Source of the DNA: an uncultured Eubacteriales bacterium
GTDB lineage: Bacteria > Bacillota > Clostridia > Lachnospirales > CAG-274
Assembly: GCA_905201505.1 (NCBI GenBank)
Contig: CAJKOJ010000012.1
Location: forward strand, 1-40,271
Reading direction: 5' to 3'
DNA: 40,271 nt
Made by a program: the position numbers and the translations under genes. Under the pieces are notes generated by a model. It searched no databases, was not told where the DNA came from, and was given only the letters and a program-made list of their open reading frames with translations. This document shows positions 32,420-40,262 of the stretch, one piece after another; position 1 is the stretch's first letter, and each line of letters starts with the position of its first letter.

Positions 32420-33442
32420 ATGGGCAAGATTGTTACAATGGGTGAGATTATGTTAAGATTATCTACACCTAATAATGAAAGATTTATTCAGGCAGATGAA
32501 TTTGATATTAATTATGGCGGTGGTGAAGCTAATGTAGCTGTTTCTTTAGCTAACTATGGTCATGATGCTGAATTTGTTACTGCTGTACCAGAAAATCCTA
32601 TTGGTGAGTGTGCAATTGCTGCTTTAAGAAAATATGGTGTTGAGACTAAGCACATTGTTAAGAGTGGTGAAAGACTTGGTATTTACTATTTAGAGACTGG
32701 TGCTTCTATGAGAGCATCAAATGTAGTATATGATAGAGCTCATTCTTCTATCTCAACTGCAACTGCTGATCAGTTTGACTTTGACGCTATTTTTGAAGGT
32801 GCTGACTGGTTCCACTTTACAGGTATTACACCTGCTGTTTCTGATTTAGCTGCTGAGGTTACTGAGGCTGCTTGTAAGGCTGCTAAGGCTAAGGGTGTTA
32901 CTGTATCTTGTGACCTTAACTTCAGAAAGAAGCTTTGGTCTTCTGAAAAGGCACAGAAGGTTATGACAAACTTAATGCAGTATGTTGATGTTTGTATCGG
33001 TAACGAAGAGGATGCTGAAAAGGTTCTTGGATTTAAGCCAGGTAATACTGATGTAACTTCAGGTGAACTTGAAATGGCTGGTTATCAGGATATTTTCAAT
33101 CAGATGTGTGATAAGTTTAATTTCAAATATGTTATTTCATCTTTAAGAGAGTCATTCTCAGCTTCACACAATGGTTGGTCTGCTTGTATTATGGACGGCG
33201 AGACAAGAGAATTCTACAGATCTAACAGATTTGATATTATGCCTATCGTTGACAGAGTTGGCGGTGGTGACTCTTTTGCCGGCGGTTTAATCTGCGGTCT
33301 TATGGATGGTAAGAATATGAAGGATGCTCTTAACTTTGCTGTTGCTGCATCTGCTCTTAAGCATACTATCCCTGGTGACTTTAACCTTGTTACAAGAAGT
33401 GAAGTTGAAAACTGTGATGGTTCAGGAAGAGTTCAGAGATAA
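32420..33442 (+). CDS. kdgK: PfkB-family sugar kinase, probable 2-keto-3-deoxygluconate kinase
   Basis: 340 residues. The N-terminal substrate motif is DINYGGGEANVAVSLANYG, and the C-terminal ATP/anion-hole motif is VDRVGGGDSFAGGLICGL with the catalytic Asp. Length and sequence resemble clostridial KDG kinases, and the neighbour kduI acts two steps earlier in pectin/uronate breakdown, which supports KDG over other sugars. Codon use (GCT, AAG, GGT) suggests high expression. Confidence 0.88.
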   Translation: MGKIVTMGEIMLRLSTPNNERFIQADEFDINYGGGEANVAVSLANYGHDAEFVTAVPENPIGECAIAALRKYGVETKHIVKSGERLGIYYLETGASMRASNVVYDRAHSSISTATADQFDFDAIFEGADWFHFTGITPAVSDLAAEVTEAACKAAKAKGVTVSCDLNFRKKLWSSEKAQKVMTNLMQYVDVCIGNEEDAEKVLGFKPGNTDVTSGELEMAGYQDIFNQMCDKFNFKYVISSLRESFSASHNGWSACIMDGETREFYRSNRFDIMPIVDRVGGGDSFAGGLICGLMDGKNMKDALNFAVAASALKHTIPGDFNLVTRSEVENCDGSGRVQR

Positions 33443-33492
33443 TTTAAAAAGCTATCATATTTCTTTTGATACTGAATAATAAATTAAATGAG

Positions 33493-33521
33493 GCTGAAGG
33501 CTTTTAAGCCTTCAGCTTTTT
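33493..33521 (+). terminator. Terminator between kdgK and kduI
   Basis: GCTGAAGGCTT (33493-33503) and AAGCCTTCAGC (33506-33516) form a perfect 11-bp stem with a T run. It ends 19 bases before the kduI start, leaving no room for a separate promoter, so kduI must depend on partial read-through. Confidence 0.85.
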
Positions 33522-33540
33522 AAATACGGAGGTAATTAAA

Positions 33541-34410
33541 ATGAATTTGGAAGTCAGATATTCTAATCACTACGATGATGTTAAGCACTATGATACTGAG
33601 ACTTTAAGAAAGCATTTCTTAGTTGAAAAAGTTTTTGTGCCGGGTGAAATGAAACTTGTTTACAGTCACAATGACAGAATTATTTTCGGAGGTATTACTC
33701 CTACAACTGAGGCTTTAAAGCTTGAGGGCAGCAAGGAACTTGCAGCTACATATTTTCTTGAGAGAAGAGAACTTGGTGCTATTAATATTGGCGGTGCCGG
33801 CATTGTTACTGTTGACGGTAAGGATTATACTGTAAATAATGGTGACGCTATTTATGTTGGTATGGGTACTAAAGAAATTTCTTTCTCAGCTAAAGATGCT
33901 AAAAATCCACCTAAGTTCTATATGAACTCTGCAACTGCACATAAGACATATCCTACAGTATTAATTAGCTATGATGATGCTAATCATAAGCCATTAGGTT
34001 CATTAGAAGACTGCAACAAGAGAACTATTAATCAGTATATTCATGATGAAGTTTTTGCAAGACTTTCTCAGAGAGATGGTGTTGAATATGGCAGCTGTCA
34101 GCTTGCTATGGGCTTAACTAAGCTTGATCCTGGCTCTAACTGGAATACTATGCCATGTCATACTCATGAAAGACGTATGGAAGTTTATTTATACTTTGAT
34201 ATGGATGATGATAATGTTGTATTCCATATGATGGGTAAGCCTGATGAAACAAGACATCTTGTAATGAAGAATGAAAGTGCTGTTATTTCTCCGAGCTGGT
34301 CAATACACAGCGGTGTTGGCACTAAGGCATACACATTTATATGGGGTATGGTAGGTGAAAATAAGGATTATGATGACCAGGATTGGTTAAAGACAAGTGA
34401 ATTAAAGTAA
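33541..34410 (+). CDS. kduI: 5-keto-4-deoxyuronate isomerase
   Basis: 289 residues, a cupin isomerase converting 5-keto-4-deoxyuronate (from unsaturated galacturonate) to 2,5-diketo-3-deoxygluconate. The metal ligands are in MPCHTHERRMEVYLYFD (two His and Glu) and in SPSWSIHSGVG (His), as in characterised KduI. ACGGAGG precedes the start. KduD and the aldolase are not in the window. Confidence 0.94.
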   Translation: MNLEVRYSNHYDDVKHYDTETLRKHFLVEKVFVPGEMKLVYSHNDRIIFGGITPTTEALKLEGSKELAATYFLERRELGAINIGGAGIVTVDGKDYTVNNGDAIYVGMGTKEISFSAKDAKNPPKFYMNSATAHKTYPTVLISYDDANHKPLGSLEDCNKRTINQYIHDEVFARLSQRDGVEYGSCQLAMGLTKLDPGSNWNTMPCHTHERRMEVYLYFDMDDDNVVFHMMGKPDETRHLVMKNESAVISPSWSIHSGVGTKAYTFIWGMVGENKDYDDQDWLKTSELK

Positions 34411-34431
34411 AATTAAAGAATAATAATGTTT

Positions 34432-34512
34432 AGAGGCACGTGTATTGTGAAGTATATTTTAATTGCTGATTAGAATCGGCTTTTGAGAATATTGCATAAG
34501 TGCCTCTTTTTT
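34432..34512 (+). terminator. Long-loop terminator-like structure after kduI
   Basis: AGAGGCAC (34432-34439) pairs with GTGCCTCT (34500-34507), followed by a T run. The 60-base interior contains a second small hairpin around GCTGATTAGAATCGGC. It is most simply the kduI terminator, but the large interior could be a structured small RNA. Confidence 0.5.
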
Positions 34513-34550
34513 GTAGTTTTAAAACTGAGAAATGTTTAGTAATTGAAGTG

Positions 34551-34579
34551 TTGATTTGCTTAAAAATTTATGTTATCAT
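34551..34579 (+). promoter_or_regulatory. Promoter of hom
   Basis: TTGATT (34551-34556) and TATCAT (34574-34579) are 17 bases apart. The leader is short (about 30 bases), so no T-box or riboswitch is present. Confidence 0.55.
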
Positions 34580-34612
34580 ATTACTAAATATTTTTAATTA
34601 GGAGAATAAAAA

Positions 34613-35890
34613 ATGCAGGATATTAAAGTAGCTATACTTGGTGCCGGTACTGTTGGAACAGGTGTATATAAGCTTATAAAAAGACAGAAAGATGAAATGA
34701 TACACAAGATTGGAAGTAATATGGAAATTGCTAAAATTCTTGTGAGAAACAAAAATAAAGAAAGAGAAAATATTGACAGTTCTTTACTGACAGATGATTT
34801 TAATGAAATAATAAATGATGAAAGTATAAGTATAGTGGTTGAAGTAATGGGCGGTATTGAACCTGCAAATACTTATATAGCTAAGGCTTTAAAAAAAGGT
34901 AAGCACGTTATAACAGCAAATAAGGATTTGATGGCCTCTAATGGTCATGAACTTATGGAACTGGCAAAAGAAAACGGCTGCGATATTTTATTTGAAGCGG
35001 CTGTTGCAGGGGCAATTCCAATAATAAGACCATTAAAGCAATGCCTTGCCGGAAATTATATATCTGAAATTATGGGTATTGTAAATGGTACTACTAACTT
35101 TATTCTGACAAAAATGACCAATGAGGGTATGGAGTTTGATGAGGCATTAAAAATGGCTCAGGACTTAGGCTATGCAGAGGCTGACCCTACTGCTGATATT
35201 GAAGGATATGATGCGGGAAGAAAAATTGCTATTATGGCTTCAATAGCTTTTAATACAAGAGTAACATTTAATGATGTGTTTACAGAGGGTATTACAAAGA
35301 TTACAGCTAAAGATATAAAGTATGCAAAAGATATGGACTGTGTCATTAAACTCCTTGGTGTAGCAAAAAATTCTGAGACCGGTATTGAGGTTAAGGTTCA
35401 CCCTATGCTGATACCTGAGAATCATCCGTTGGCATCTGTAAATAATTCATTTAATGCAGTTTTTGTTCACGGTGACGCAGTTGATGATGCTATGTTTATG
35501 GGCAGGGGTGCCGGTGAGCTTCCTACAGCAAGTGCTATTATGGGTGATGTAATTGATGTTGCAAGAAATATAATGTTTAACTGCAACGGCAGAATTGGCT
35601 GTACTTGTTACAAAAATATACCAATAAAAAACATTGATGACACTGAGAGTAAGTATTTTATGAGAATGCAGGTTGAAGACAGACCGGGCGTTCTTGCAAG
35701 TGTTGCAAGTGTGTTAGGTAATACTGATGTAGGTATAGACAGAGTAATACAGAAAACTAAGAAGAATGGTGTAGCAGAATTGGTTGTAATTACTGATTCT
35801 GTACTTGAAAGAAACTTTAAAGATGCTTTGGCTATATTTAAGGGAATGGCTATGATTAAAGAAATATCTTCTATAATAAGAGTTTATTAA
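34613..35890 (+). CDS. hom: Homoserine dehydrogenase
   Basis: 425 residues. The enzyme reduces aspartate semialdehyde to homoserine for threonine, methionine and isoleucine. The NAD(P) site is ILGAGTVGTGVYKLI. The catalytic region includes ITANKDLMA, GIVNGTTNFILTKM and LGYAEADPTADIEGYDAGRK. A C-terminal ACT domain (FMRMQVEDRPGVLASVASVL) suggests amino acid feedback. It is a single-gene unit. GGAG lies nine bases upstream of the ATG. Confidence 0.95.
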   Translation: MQDIKVAILGAGTVGTGVYKLIKRQKDEMIHKIGSNMEIAKILVRNKNKERENIDSSLLTDDFNEIINDESISIVVEVMGGIEPANTYIAKALKKGKHVITANKDLMASNGHELMELAKENGCDILFEAAVAGAIPIIRPLKQCLAGNYISEIMGIVNGTTNFILTKMTNEGMEFDEALKMAQDLGYAEADPTADIEGYDAGRKIAIMASIAFNTRVTFNDVFTEGITKITAKDIKYAKDMDCVIKLLGVAKNSETGIEVKVHPMLIPENHPLASVNNSFNAVFVHGDAVDDAMFMGRGAGELPTASAIMGDVIDVARNIMFNCNGRIGCTCYKNIPIKNIDDTESKYFMRMQVEDRPGVLASVASVLGNTDVGIDRVIQKTKKNGVAELVVITDSVLERNFKDALAIFKGMAMIKEISSIIRVY

Positions 35891-35973
35891 GAATAGATTT
35901 TTTACAATATTTAATATTTGTAACAGATATAAATAAAAGCGTATTTTATATTTTGTTACCATAATAAATTAAG

Positions 35974-36004
35974 GCACCTGTTCCGAAATGTGAGCAGGTG
36001 CTTT
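35974..36004. terminator. Bidirectional terminator between hom and the 36012 gene
   Basis: GCACCTG (35974-35980) pairs with CAGGTGC (35995-36001) and is followed by TTTTA. It lies between convergent genes. Confidence 0.75.
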
Positions 36005-36011
36005 TATTTAA

Positions 36012-36245
36012 TCAAAAATTATCATTTCCATATGAAATTCCATCAGAGGTAATACACATACGGGCTTTTTTATTATTATAGTGCATTAAATCAACAAGCC
36101 CCATATTTTCAAGCTCCTTAATTGAATCTATAATTTCTTGTATTTCCCGATCATCGTCTGTTTTAAAATAATAAGTATAAGTGTCACCGCCTGTTAAGTA
36201 GGATTGGTAAACTCTGTTAAAAATTTTAATAGCTGTATTTATCAT
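36012..36245 (-). CDS. Hypothetical protein, 77 aa
   Basis: I chose ATG 36245 (MINTAIKIFNRVYQSYLTGG), which has AGAGGTGAT upstream; a longer frame from 36341 would run through the promoter. The C-terminal half, EIQEIIDSIKELENMGLVDL followed by KARMCITSDGISYG, looks like the helix plus wing of a small winged-helix domain, but no family is recognised. Confidence 0.65.
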   Translation of the reverse strand: MINTAIKIFNRVYQSYLTGGDTYTYYFKTDDDREIQEIIDSIKELENMGLVDLMHYNNKKARMCITSDGISYGNDNF

Positions 36246-36287
36246 ATAGATCACCTCTGTGTAATTATTCGTTATTTTTATAACTAT

Positions 36288-36316
36288 ATTATATAGCAAT
36301 TTGAAGAAAAAAGCAA
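36288..36316 (-). promoter_or_regulatory. Promoter of the 36012-36245 gene
   Basis: On the minus strand TTGCTT (36316-36311) and TATAAT (36293-36288) are 17 bases apart, 43 bases before the start codon. Confidence 0.6.
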
Positions 36317-36435
36317 GAACGTTAACTAAATTTTTGAACATTTTCTACAAAAATTATAATTATTGTTTTGTAAAGTAAATATATTTAAATTTTATTTAGT
36401 TATATACTCTATATTAAATTAAATAAGCCCTGAGA

Positions 36436-36464
36436 TTGACTATGTTTTTTATAAATGTTAAAAT
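36436..36464 (+). promoter_or_regulatory. Promoter of the ECF transporter pair
   Basis: TTGACT (36436-36441) and TAAAAT (36459-36464) are 17 bases apart, 35 bases before the ATG at 36500. The remainder of the gap 36317-36435 is AT-rich, with nothing recognisable. Confidence 0.6.
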
Positions 36465-36499
36465 ATATAAGTATTGTAAAGACAGAGAGAAGAGTGTGT

Positions 36500-37267
36500 A
36501 TGAATTATTTAGATAAAGTAATAAGAAATATAATATATATGGACAGCTTATCATCAGGAAAAAGTTTTTTGCATAATATGCATCCTTTGAGCAAAATAAC
36601 AGTGACAGTTTTCTTTATTTTATGTGTTGCAAGTATTGACAGATATAATATATCATGTACTGCTTTTATGGGTGTATATATTATTATTACTGCTGTGCTT
36701 TCTGAAATATCAATTCTTAAAACATTAAAAAATATCAGAGGAATTGCAGTAATATTAATTGTGTTTGGAATGCTTAATATGTTTTTTGACAGAGGTGTTG
36801 TTGAAATATTGGGCAGGTATAAAATATGGGCAGGCATAATTAGTTCTTTTACATTTATGTTAAAAGGGATATATTCGGTAGCAGTTACATATTTGCTGGC
36901 AGCGTCAACAGGTATCAGTGGAATTTGTGACGGATTAAGATATATACATATACCCGAAAGTTTTGTTATAATTATTGAGCTTTTATATAGGTATATAATA
37001 TTGATTTTAGATGAAGTGTCAAAAAGTATAACAGCTTACAGTCTGAGAGGAAAAGGCTCATTGAAAATTAAGGGCAGAGCTATAGGTTCATTGCCCGGAG
37101 GTATATTAATACGTTGTATTGATAAAGCCGGAGTACTGTATAAAAGTATGCAGCTTAGGGGGTATGGCAAAGTAGAGTACAGTATAAAGGGAATTAGAGC
37201 TGCAGATGTTATTTACATAGCTGTATTTTGTATATTAATATTTATATTAAGCAGAGGTGTAATATGA
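36500..37267 (+). CDS. ECF/CbiQ-type transporter transmembrane subunit
   Basis: 255 residues from ATG 36500; an upstream start would overlap the promoter. It has five or so membrane segments and the paired coupling motifs of EcfT/CbiQ proteins near the C-terminus: AYSLRGKGS and SMQLRGYGK, which contact the ATPases. It shares a four-base overlap (ATGA) with the ATPase gene. Substrate cannot be assigned, because no S component or CbiM/CbiN is adjacent. Confidence 0.85.
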   Translation: MNYLDKVIRNIIYMDSLSSGKSFLHNMHPLSKITVTVFFILCVASIDRYNISCTAFMGVYIIITAVLSEISILKTLKNIRGIAVILIVFGMLNMFFDRGVVEILGRYKIWAGIISSFTFMLKGIYSVAVTYLLAASTGISGICDGLRYIHIPESFVIIIELLYRYIILILDEVSKSITAYSLRGKGSLKIKGRAIGSLPGGILIRCIDKAGVLYKSMQLRGYGKVEYSIKGIRAADVIYIAVFCILIFILSRGVI

Positions 37268-37989
37268 TAAAAATGGACAATGTAACATTTGGATACGATA
37301 AAAAATTAAAAGTACTTGAGTATTTTAATTTAAATATAAAAGAAAATGAATGTGCAGCTATTATTGGCGAAAATGGTGCAGGAAAGTCAACCATATTACA
37401 GCTTATTGTTGGATTATTTAACAGTTTTGAGGGGAGTATAATTGCTGCAGGAATTGATGTAAAGAATAAGAAAACATTAAATGAACTTAGAAAAAAGGTA
37501 GGCTTTGTTTTTCAGGATTCTGAAAGTCAGCTTTTTATGAATAATGTTTATGAGGATATTGCATTTGGACCTAAAAATTACAGTATAGATAATGTCGAAA
37601 AGAGAGTAAATGATGTGCTTAAATATCTTGAAATTGAGCATATTAAAGATAAGCCGATATTTAATTTAAGCGGAGGGGAGAAAAAACTTGTTTCACTTGC
37701 TACAGTTCTTGTAATGGAGCCCGAAATTTTGCTTTTTGACGAACCTACAATTGCTCTTGACCCTAAACACAGAAGAATAATTTTAAACCAAATAAAGAGA
37801 ACGAGAGGAACTAAGGTAATTGCAACGCATGATTTGGACATGGTCTATGAAATATGTGACAGAGTTATATTAATAAATAAGGGCAGAGTTATTGTTGATG
37901 GCATACCTGAAGATATACTGACAAATAAATATCTTTTGGAGAAGTATGGCTTAGAACTTCCGCTTTGTATGCAGAAAATTGTTAAATAG
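37264..37989 (+). CDS. ECF/CbiO-type transporter ATP-binding subunit
   Basis: 241 residues from ATG 37264 (AGAGGTG upstream). Walker A is GENGAGKSTI, the Q loop is VFQDSESQLF, the signature is LSGGEKKL, Walker B is ILLFDEPTIALD and the H loop is ATHDLD. QDSESQLF and GPKN are characteristic of CbiO/EcfA ATPases. Only one ATPase gene is present, so it would act as a homodimer (CbiO-like) or pair with one elsewhere. Confidence 0.92.
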   Translation: MIKMDNVTFGYDKKLKVLEYFNLNIKENECAAIIGENGAGKSTILQLIVGLFNSFEGSIIAAGIDVKNKKTLNELRKKVGFVFQDSESQLFMNNVYEDIAFGPKNYSIDNVEKRVNDVLKYLEIEHIKDKPIFNLSGGEKKLVSLATVLVMEPEILLFDEPTIALDPKHRRIILNQIKRTRGTKVIATHDLDMVYEICDRVILINKGRVIVDGIPEDILTNKYLLEKYGLELPLCMQKIVK

Positions 37990-38041
37990 AGAAGATAGTT
38001 GTATTTATTAAGGAAAAATTAAAAAAATATGAATTATTGTG

Positions 38042-38070
38042 TTGACCTGAGAGAAAATAAAATATATAAT
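38042..38070 (+). promoter_or_regulatory. Promoter of the NCS2 permease gene
   Basis: TTGACC (38042-38047) and TATAAT (38065-38070) are 17 bases apart. The leader of about 33 bases is too short for the purine riboswitch that often precedes such genes. Confidence 0.7.
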
Positions 38071-38109
38071 TAAAAAGTAAGTAAATTTTTATTTTAAGGA
38101 GGTAAACTT

Positions 38110-39471
38110 ATGTTAGAAAAGCTGTTTAAGCTTAAGGAACACAATACCGATGTAAAAACTGAGGTATTAGCAGGCGTTACAATATTTATGACTATGGCTT
38201 ACATACTTGCCGTAAATCCTAATATTTTGTCTGCAACAGGAATGAATCAGAATGGTGTATTTATTGCTACTGCTTTGGCTTCATTTGTCGGAACATTGTT
38301 AATGGCTTTATTTGCCAATTATCCTTTTGCTTTAGCACCGGGTATGGGTCTTAATGCATACTTTGCTTATACTGTTGTTATTGGTATGGGCTATAGTTGG
38401 GAGACAGCACTTACTGCTGTATTCATTGAGGGTATTATTTTTATCCTCTTATCTGTAACAAATATCAGAACTGCAATTTTTAATGCAATTCCTATGACAT
38501 TGAAAACTGCTGTTTCAGTTGGTATTGGTCTTTATATTGCTATAATAGGTTTGAAAAATGCTAATATAGTAATAGATGGATTATCATTGTTTTCAGTAGA
38601 CGGCTATGTTACAGCAAAGGGACTTGCACAAGGTGCTGTAGGCATGCATGATGTAGGTATTACTGTTTTGCTTGCTATTATCGGTACAGTAATTACAGGT
38701 GCTTTGGTTGCTAAAAATGTTAAAGGTAACATCCTATTAGGTATTATCATTACATGGGTACTTGGAATTATTTGTCAGGTAACAGGACTATATGTTCCAA
38801 ACCCTGATGCAGGATTTTTCTCTTTAATACCAGGCGGTATTATAAGCTTTGCTTTTGGTGATATTAAAGAAGTTGCATTTAAGCTTAATTTTAGCGAGAT
38901 TCTCGCAAATAAAGCTGCTATAGGTAACTTTATTGTAGTTGTATTTGCATTTTTATTTGTTGATTTATTTGACACAATAGGAACACTTATTGGTGTGTCT
39001 TCTAAGGCTGGTCTTTTAGACAAAGACGGCAAACTCCCGAGAATTAAAGGTGCTTTGCTTGCTGATGCAGTTGCAACAACAGCAGGTGCTGTACTTGGTA
39101 CATCAACAACTACAACTTATATTGAAAGTGCTTCAGGTGTTACTGAAGGAGGCAGAACCGGTTTAACTGCTTTAGTTACTGCAATTTTATTTGGTTTAGC
39201 ATTGTTCTTTTCACCTATTTTCCTTGCTATTCCATCATTTGCTACTGCACCGGCTCTTATTATAGTTGGTTTCTATATGGTAACAAATATTGCAAATGTT
39301 GATTTTAAGGATAGTTTTGAAGCAATACCTGCATACATTTGTATGATTGCAATGCCTTTCTTCTCAAGTATTTCAGAAGGTATTTCAATGGGTGTAATTT
39401 CTTATACAGCTTTATATCTTGTAAATCCTGATAAAACAAGGATTCTTGTTCCATGCACATCACTTCCTTAA
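38110..39471 (+). CDS. NCS2 (AzgA-like) purine permease, C-terminus replaced at a junction
   Basis: A membrane permease for guanine/hypoxanthine/adenine-type purines. Signatures are GVTIFMTMAYILAVNPNIL, ANYPFALAPGMGLNAYFAYT and GTSTTTTYIESASGVTEGGR. AAGGAGG precedes the ATG. The family normally ends with one more hydrophobic segment after the SYTALYLVNPDK region. Here the last residues, TRILVPCTSLP, are unrelated and come from the right-tail sequence. I therefore regard the gene as truncated by about 20 residues at about 39,440, though it still reads as one open frame. Confidence 0.85.
   Translation: MLEKLFKLKEHNTDVKTEVLAGVTIFMTMAYILAVNPNILSATGMNQNGVFIATALASFVGTLLMALFANYPFALAPGMGLNAYFAYTVVIGMGYSWETALTAVFIEGIIFILLSVTNIRTAIFNAIPMTLKTAVSVGIGLYIAIIGLKNANIVIDGLSLFSVDGYVTAKGLAQGAVGMHDVGITVLLAIIGTVITGALVAKNVKGNILLGIIITWVLGIICQVTGLYVPNPDAGFFSLIPGGIISFAFGDIKEVAFKLNFSEILANKAAIGNFIVVVFAFLFVDLFDTIGTLIGVSSKAGLLDKDGKLPRIKGALLADAVATTAGAVLGTSTTTTYIESASGVTEGGRTGLTALVTAILFGLALFFSPIFLAIPSFATAPALIIVGFYMVTNIANVDFKDSFEAIPAYICMIAMPFFSSISEGISMGVISYTALYLVNPDKTRILVPCTSLP
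39436..39460. other. Right composition junction
   Basis: On the plus strand the permease frame loses family similarity here. On the minus strand, a complete set of expression signals (promoter, AAGGAAG and ATG at 39460 or 39454, reading MCMEQES) points into the permease and then has no sensible continuation. Two genes facing each other are each cut at the same place. No element ends or target duplication are visible. Confidence 0.6.
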
Positions 39472-39479
39472 CTGCTTTC

Positions 39480-39485
39480 ATTATA
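39480..39485 (-). promoter_or_regulatory. Extended -10 promoter of a gene cut at the junction
   Basis: On the minus strand TGCTATAAT gives an extended -10 box. It is followed by AAGGAAG and an ATG about 20 to 25 bases downstream. The gene it served is lost beyond the junction. Confidence 0.5.
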
Positions 39486-39637
39486 GCACATTTTAGCGAA
39501 AGCTTACGTGCCAGCTAAACTCATGTCACAATTCTTTCACATCCTAGATTAGTTAAATTGCTTTCTTACGACCAAAAACCTTTTTCTTATCAGAAATCTT
39601 TTTTACGCTATCGCTCATTCTATATCATGCAAGTTTC

Positions 39638-39751
39638 TCATACCGTTTTCTTCCTTTTGCCTAAGCTACCGTTTCCTCCCTGCATAACAACAAATTCTTT
39701 ATTTTCATCTTCATCTTTTCGTTCATCTTTTAGGACTTTTTCTTCTCCCAT
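39638..39751 (-). CDS. Possible small lysine-rich ORF, 37 aa
   Basis: A short minus-strand frame (MGEEKVLKDERKDEDENKEF to GKRKKTV) begins just after the 16-bp tandem repeat. It is highly charged, unrecognised and lacks a strong ribosome binding site. It may be a real cargo peptide or a fragment. Confidence 0.25.
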   Translation of the reverse strand: MGEEKVLKDERKDEDENKEFVVMQGGNGSLGKRKKTV

Positions 39752-39789
39752 CTACTTATCAACCCTTCTACTTATCAACCCTTCTACTT
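39752..39789. repeat. Tandem 16-bp repeat
   Basis: CTACTTATCAACCCTT occurs twice in direct succession (39752-39767, 39768-39783), followed by a partial third copy (CTACTT). It looks like a simple slippage duplication between small minus-strand ORFs. Confidence 0.8.
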
Positions 39790-39812
39790 TTCATTCACCT
39801 TCATCATCTTCC

Positions 39813-40053
39813 TCATCCACAACAACAGGTAGGCAAACTATGACCAGTTCCATAATGTTGTTGCGCTTCTACTTCCGTAAAAAACACACTCTTGCCAATT
39901 TCTTCCTCAGCAATCCAATTATCCTCATCACATTGGACATATGTATCAATCAGAAAAAAAAAGCTCTCCCTTCTCTATTTTGATATCGCTCACTTTACCG
40001 CATTGAATATGTGAGCCAAGAATATAATATACTACACCGTTTTTTTCTAACAT
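39813..40053 (-). pseudogene. Frameshifted small mobile-element protein
   Basis: The gene starts at ATG 40053 with a strong AGGAGG, reading MLEKNGVVYYILGSHIQCGK then VSDIKIEKGELFF. At a run of nine T (plus-strand A run 39954-39962) it enters a stop. Removing one T restores LIDTYVQCDEDNWIAEEEIG and KSVFFTEVEAQQHYG, ending near 39813. It resembles small proteins of unknown function carried by integrative elements in gut Firmicutes. The frameshift may be real decay or a homopolymer sequencing error. Confidence 0.6.
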
Positions 40054-40175
40054 AGGAATCCTCCTGTTTCAACGGTTATAGAATACGAAACAAACTGTTC
40101 TCTGTCAATTGTTCTGCCTGTTAACTCACTGTTGCATTCGCTTGAACAAAAAAGAAACGATGCTTTTAAAAATGG
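40047..40175 (-). pseudogene. Remnant reading frame upstream of the frameshifted gene
   Basis: An open minus-strand frame without a start codon reads FCSSECNSELTGRTIDREQF then VSYSITVETGGFLC. Its stop overlaps the ATG at 40053, a layout typical of translational coupling. A stop (40176-40178) and T-rich homopolymers lie just upstream, so a frameshift probably separates it from its start. The paired cysteines suggest a small zinc-binding protein. No family is recognised. Confidence 0.35.
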
Positions 40176-40187
40176 TCAACTGGTGCC

Positions 40188-40262
40188 TGTAATGGTAATT
40201 GTTCTCATACTTTCATATGGTTAGCTCCTGTTGGATAATTGCTCTCCTACTTTCATAGGGAA
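40188..40262. repeat. Two imperfect copies near the right end
   Basis: Read on the minus strand, TATGAAAGTAGGAGAGCAAT and TATGAAAGTATGAGAACAAT occur about 40 bases apart, each followed by an ACAGG-containing stretch. They may be duplicated leader or regulatory sequence. Function unknown. Confidence 0.45.

Noticed and set aside
37990..38109. Possible purine riboswitch before the NCS2 permease
   Set aside because: A consensus promoter leaves a leader of about 33 bases, and the conserved purine-aptamer loops are absent.
7740..39460. The central block as an integrative element
   Set aside because: It holds core genes (his, ruvAB, hom, map) and no integrase, att duplication or conjugation genes, and the flanks do not rejoin.
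39558..39983. Plus-strand frame of 141 codons rich in Ser, Phe and Thr
   Set aside because: It is antisense to small genes with real start signals, is low in complexity, and has no ribosome binding site.
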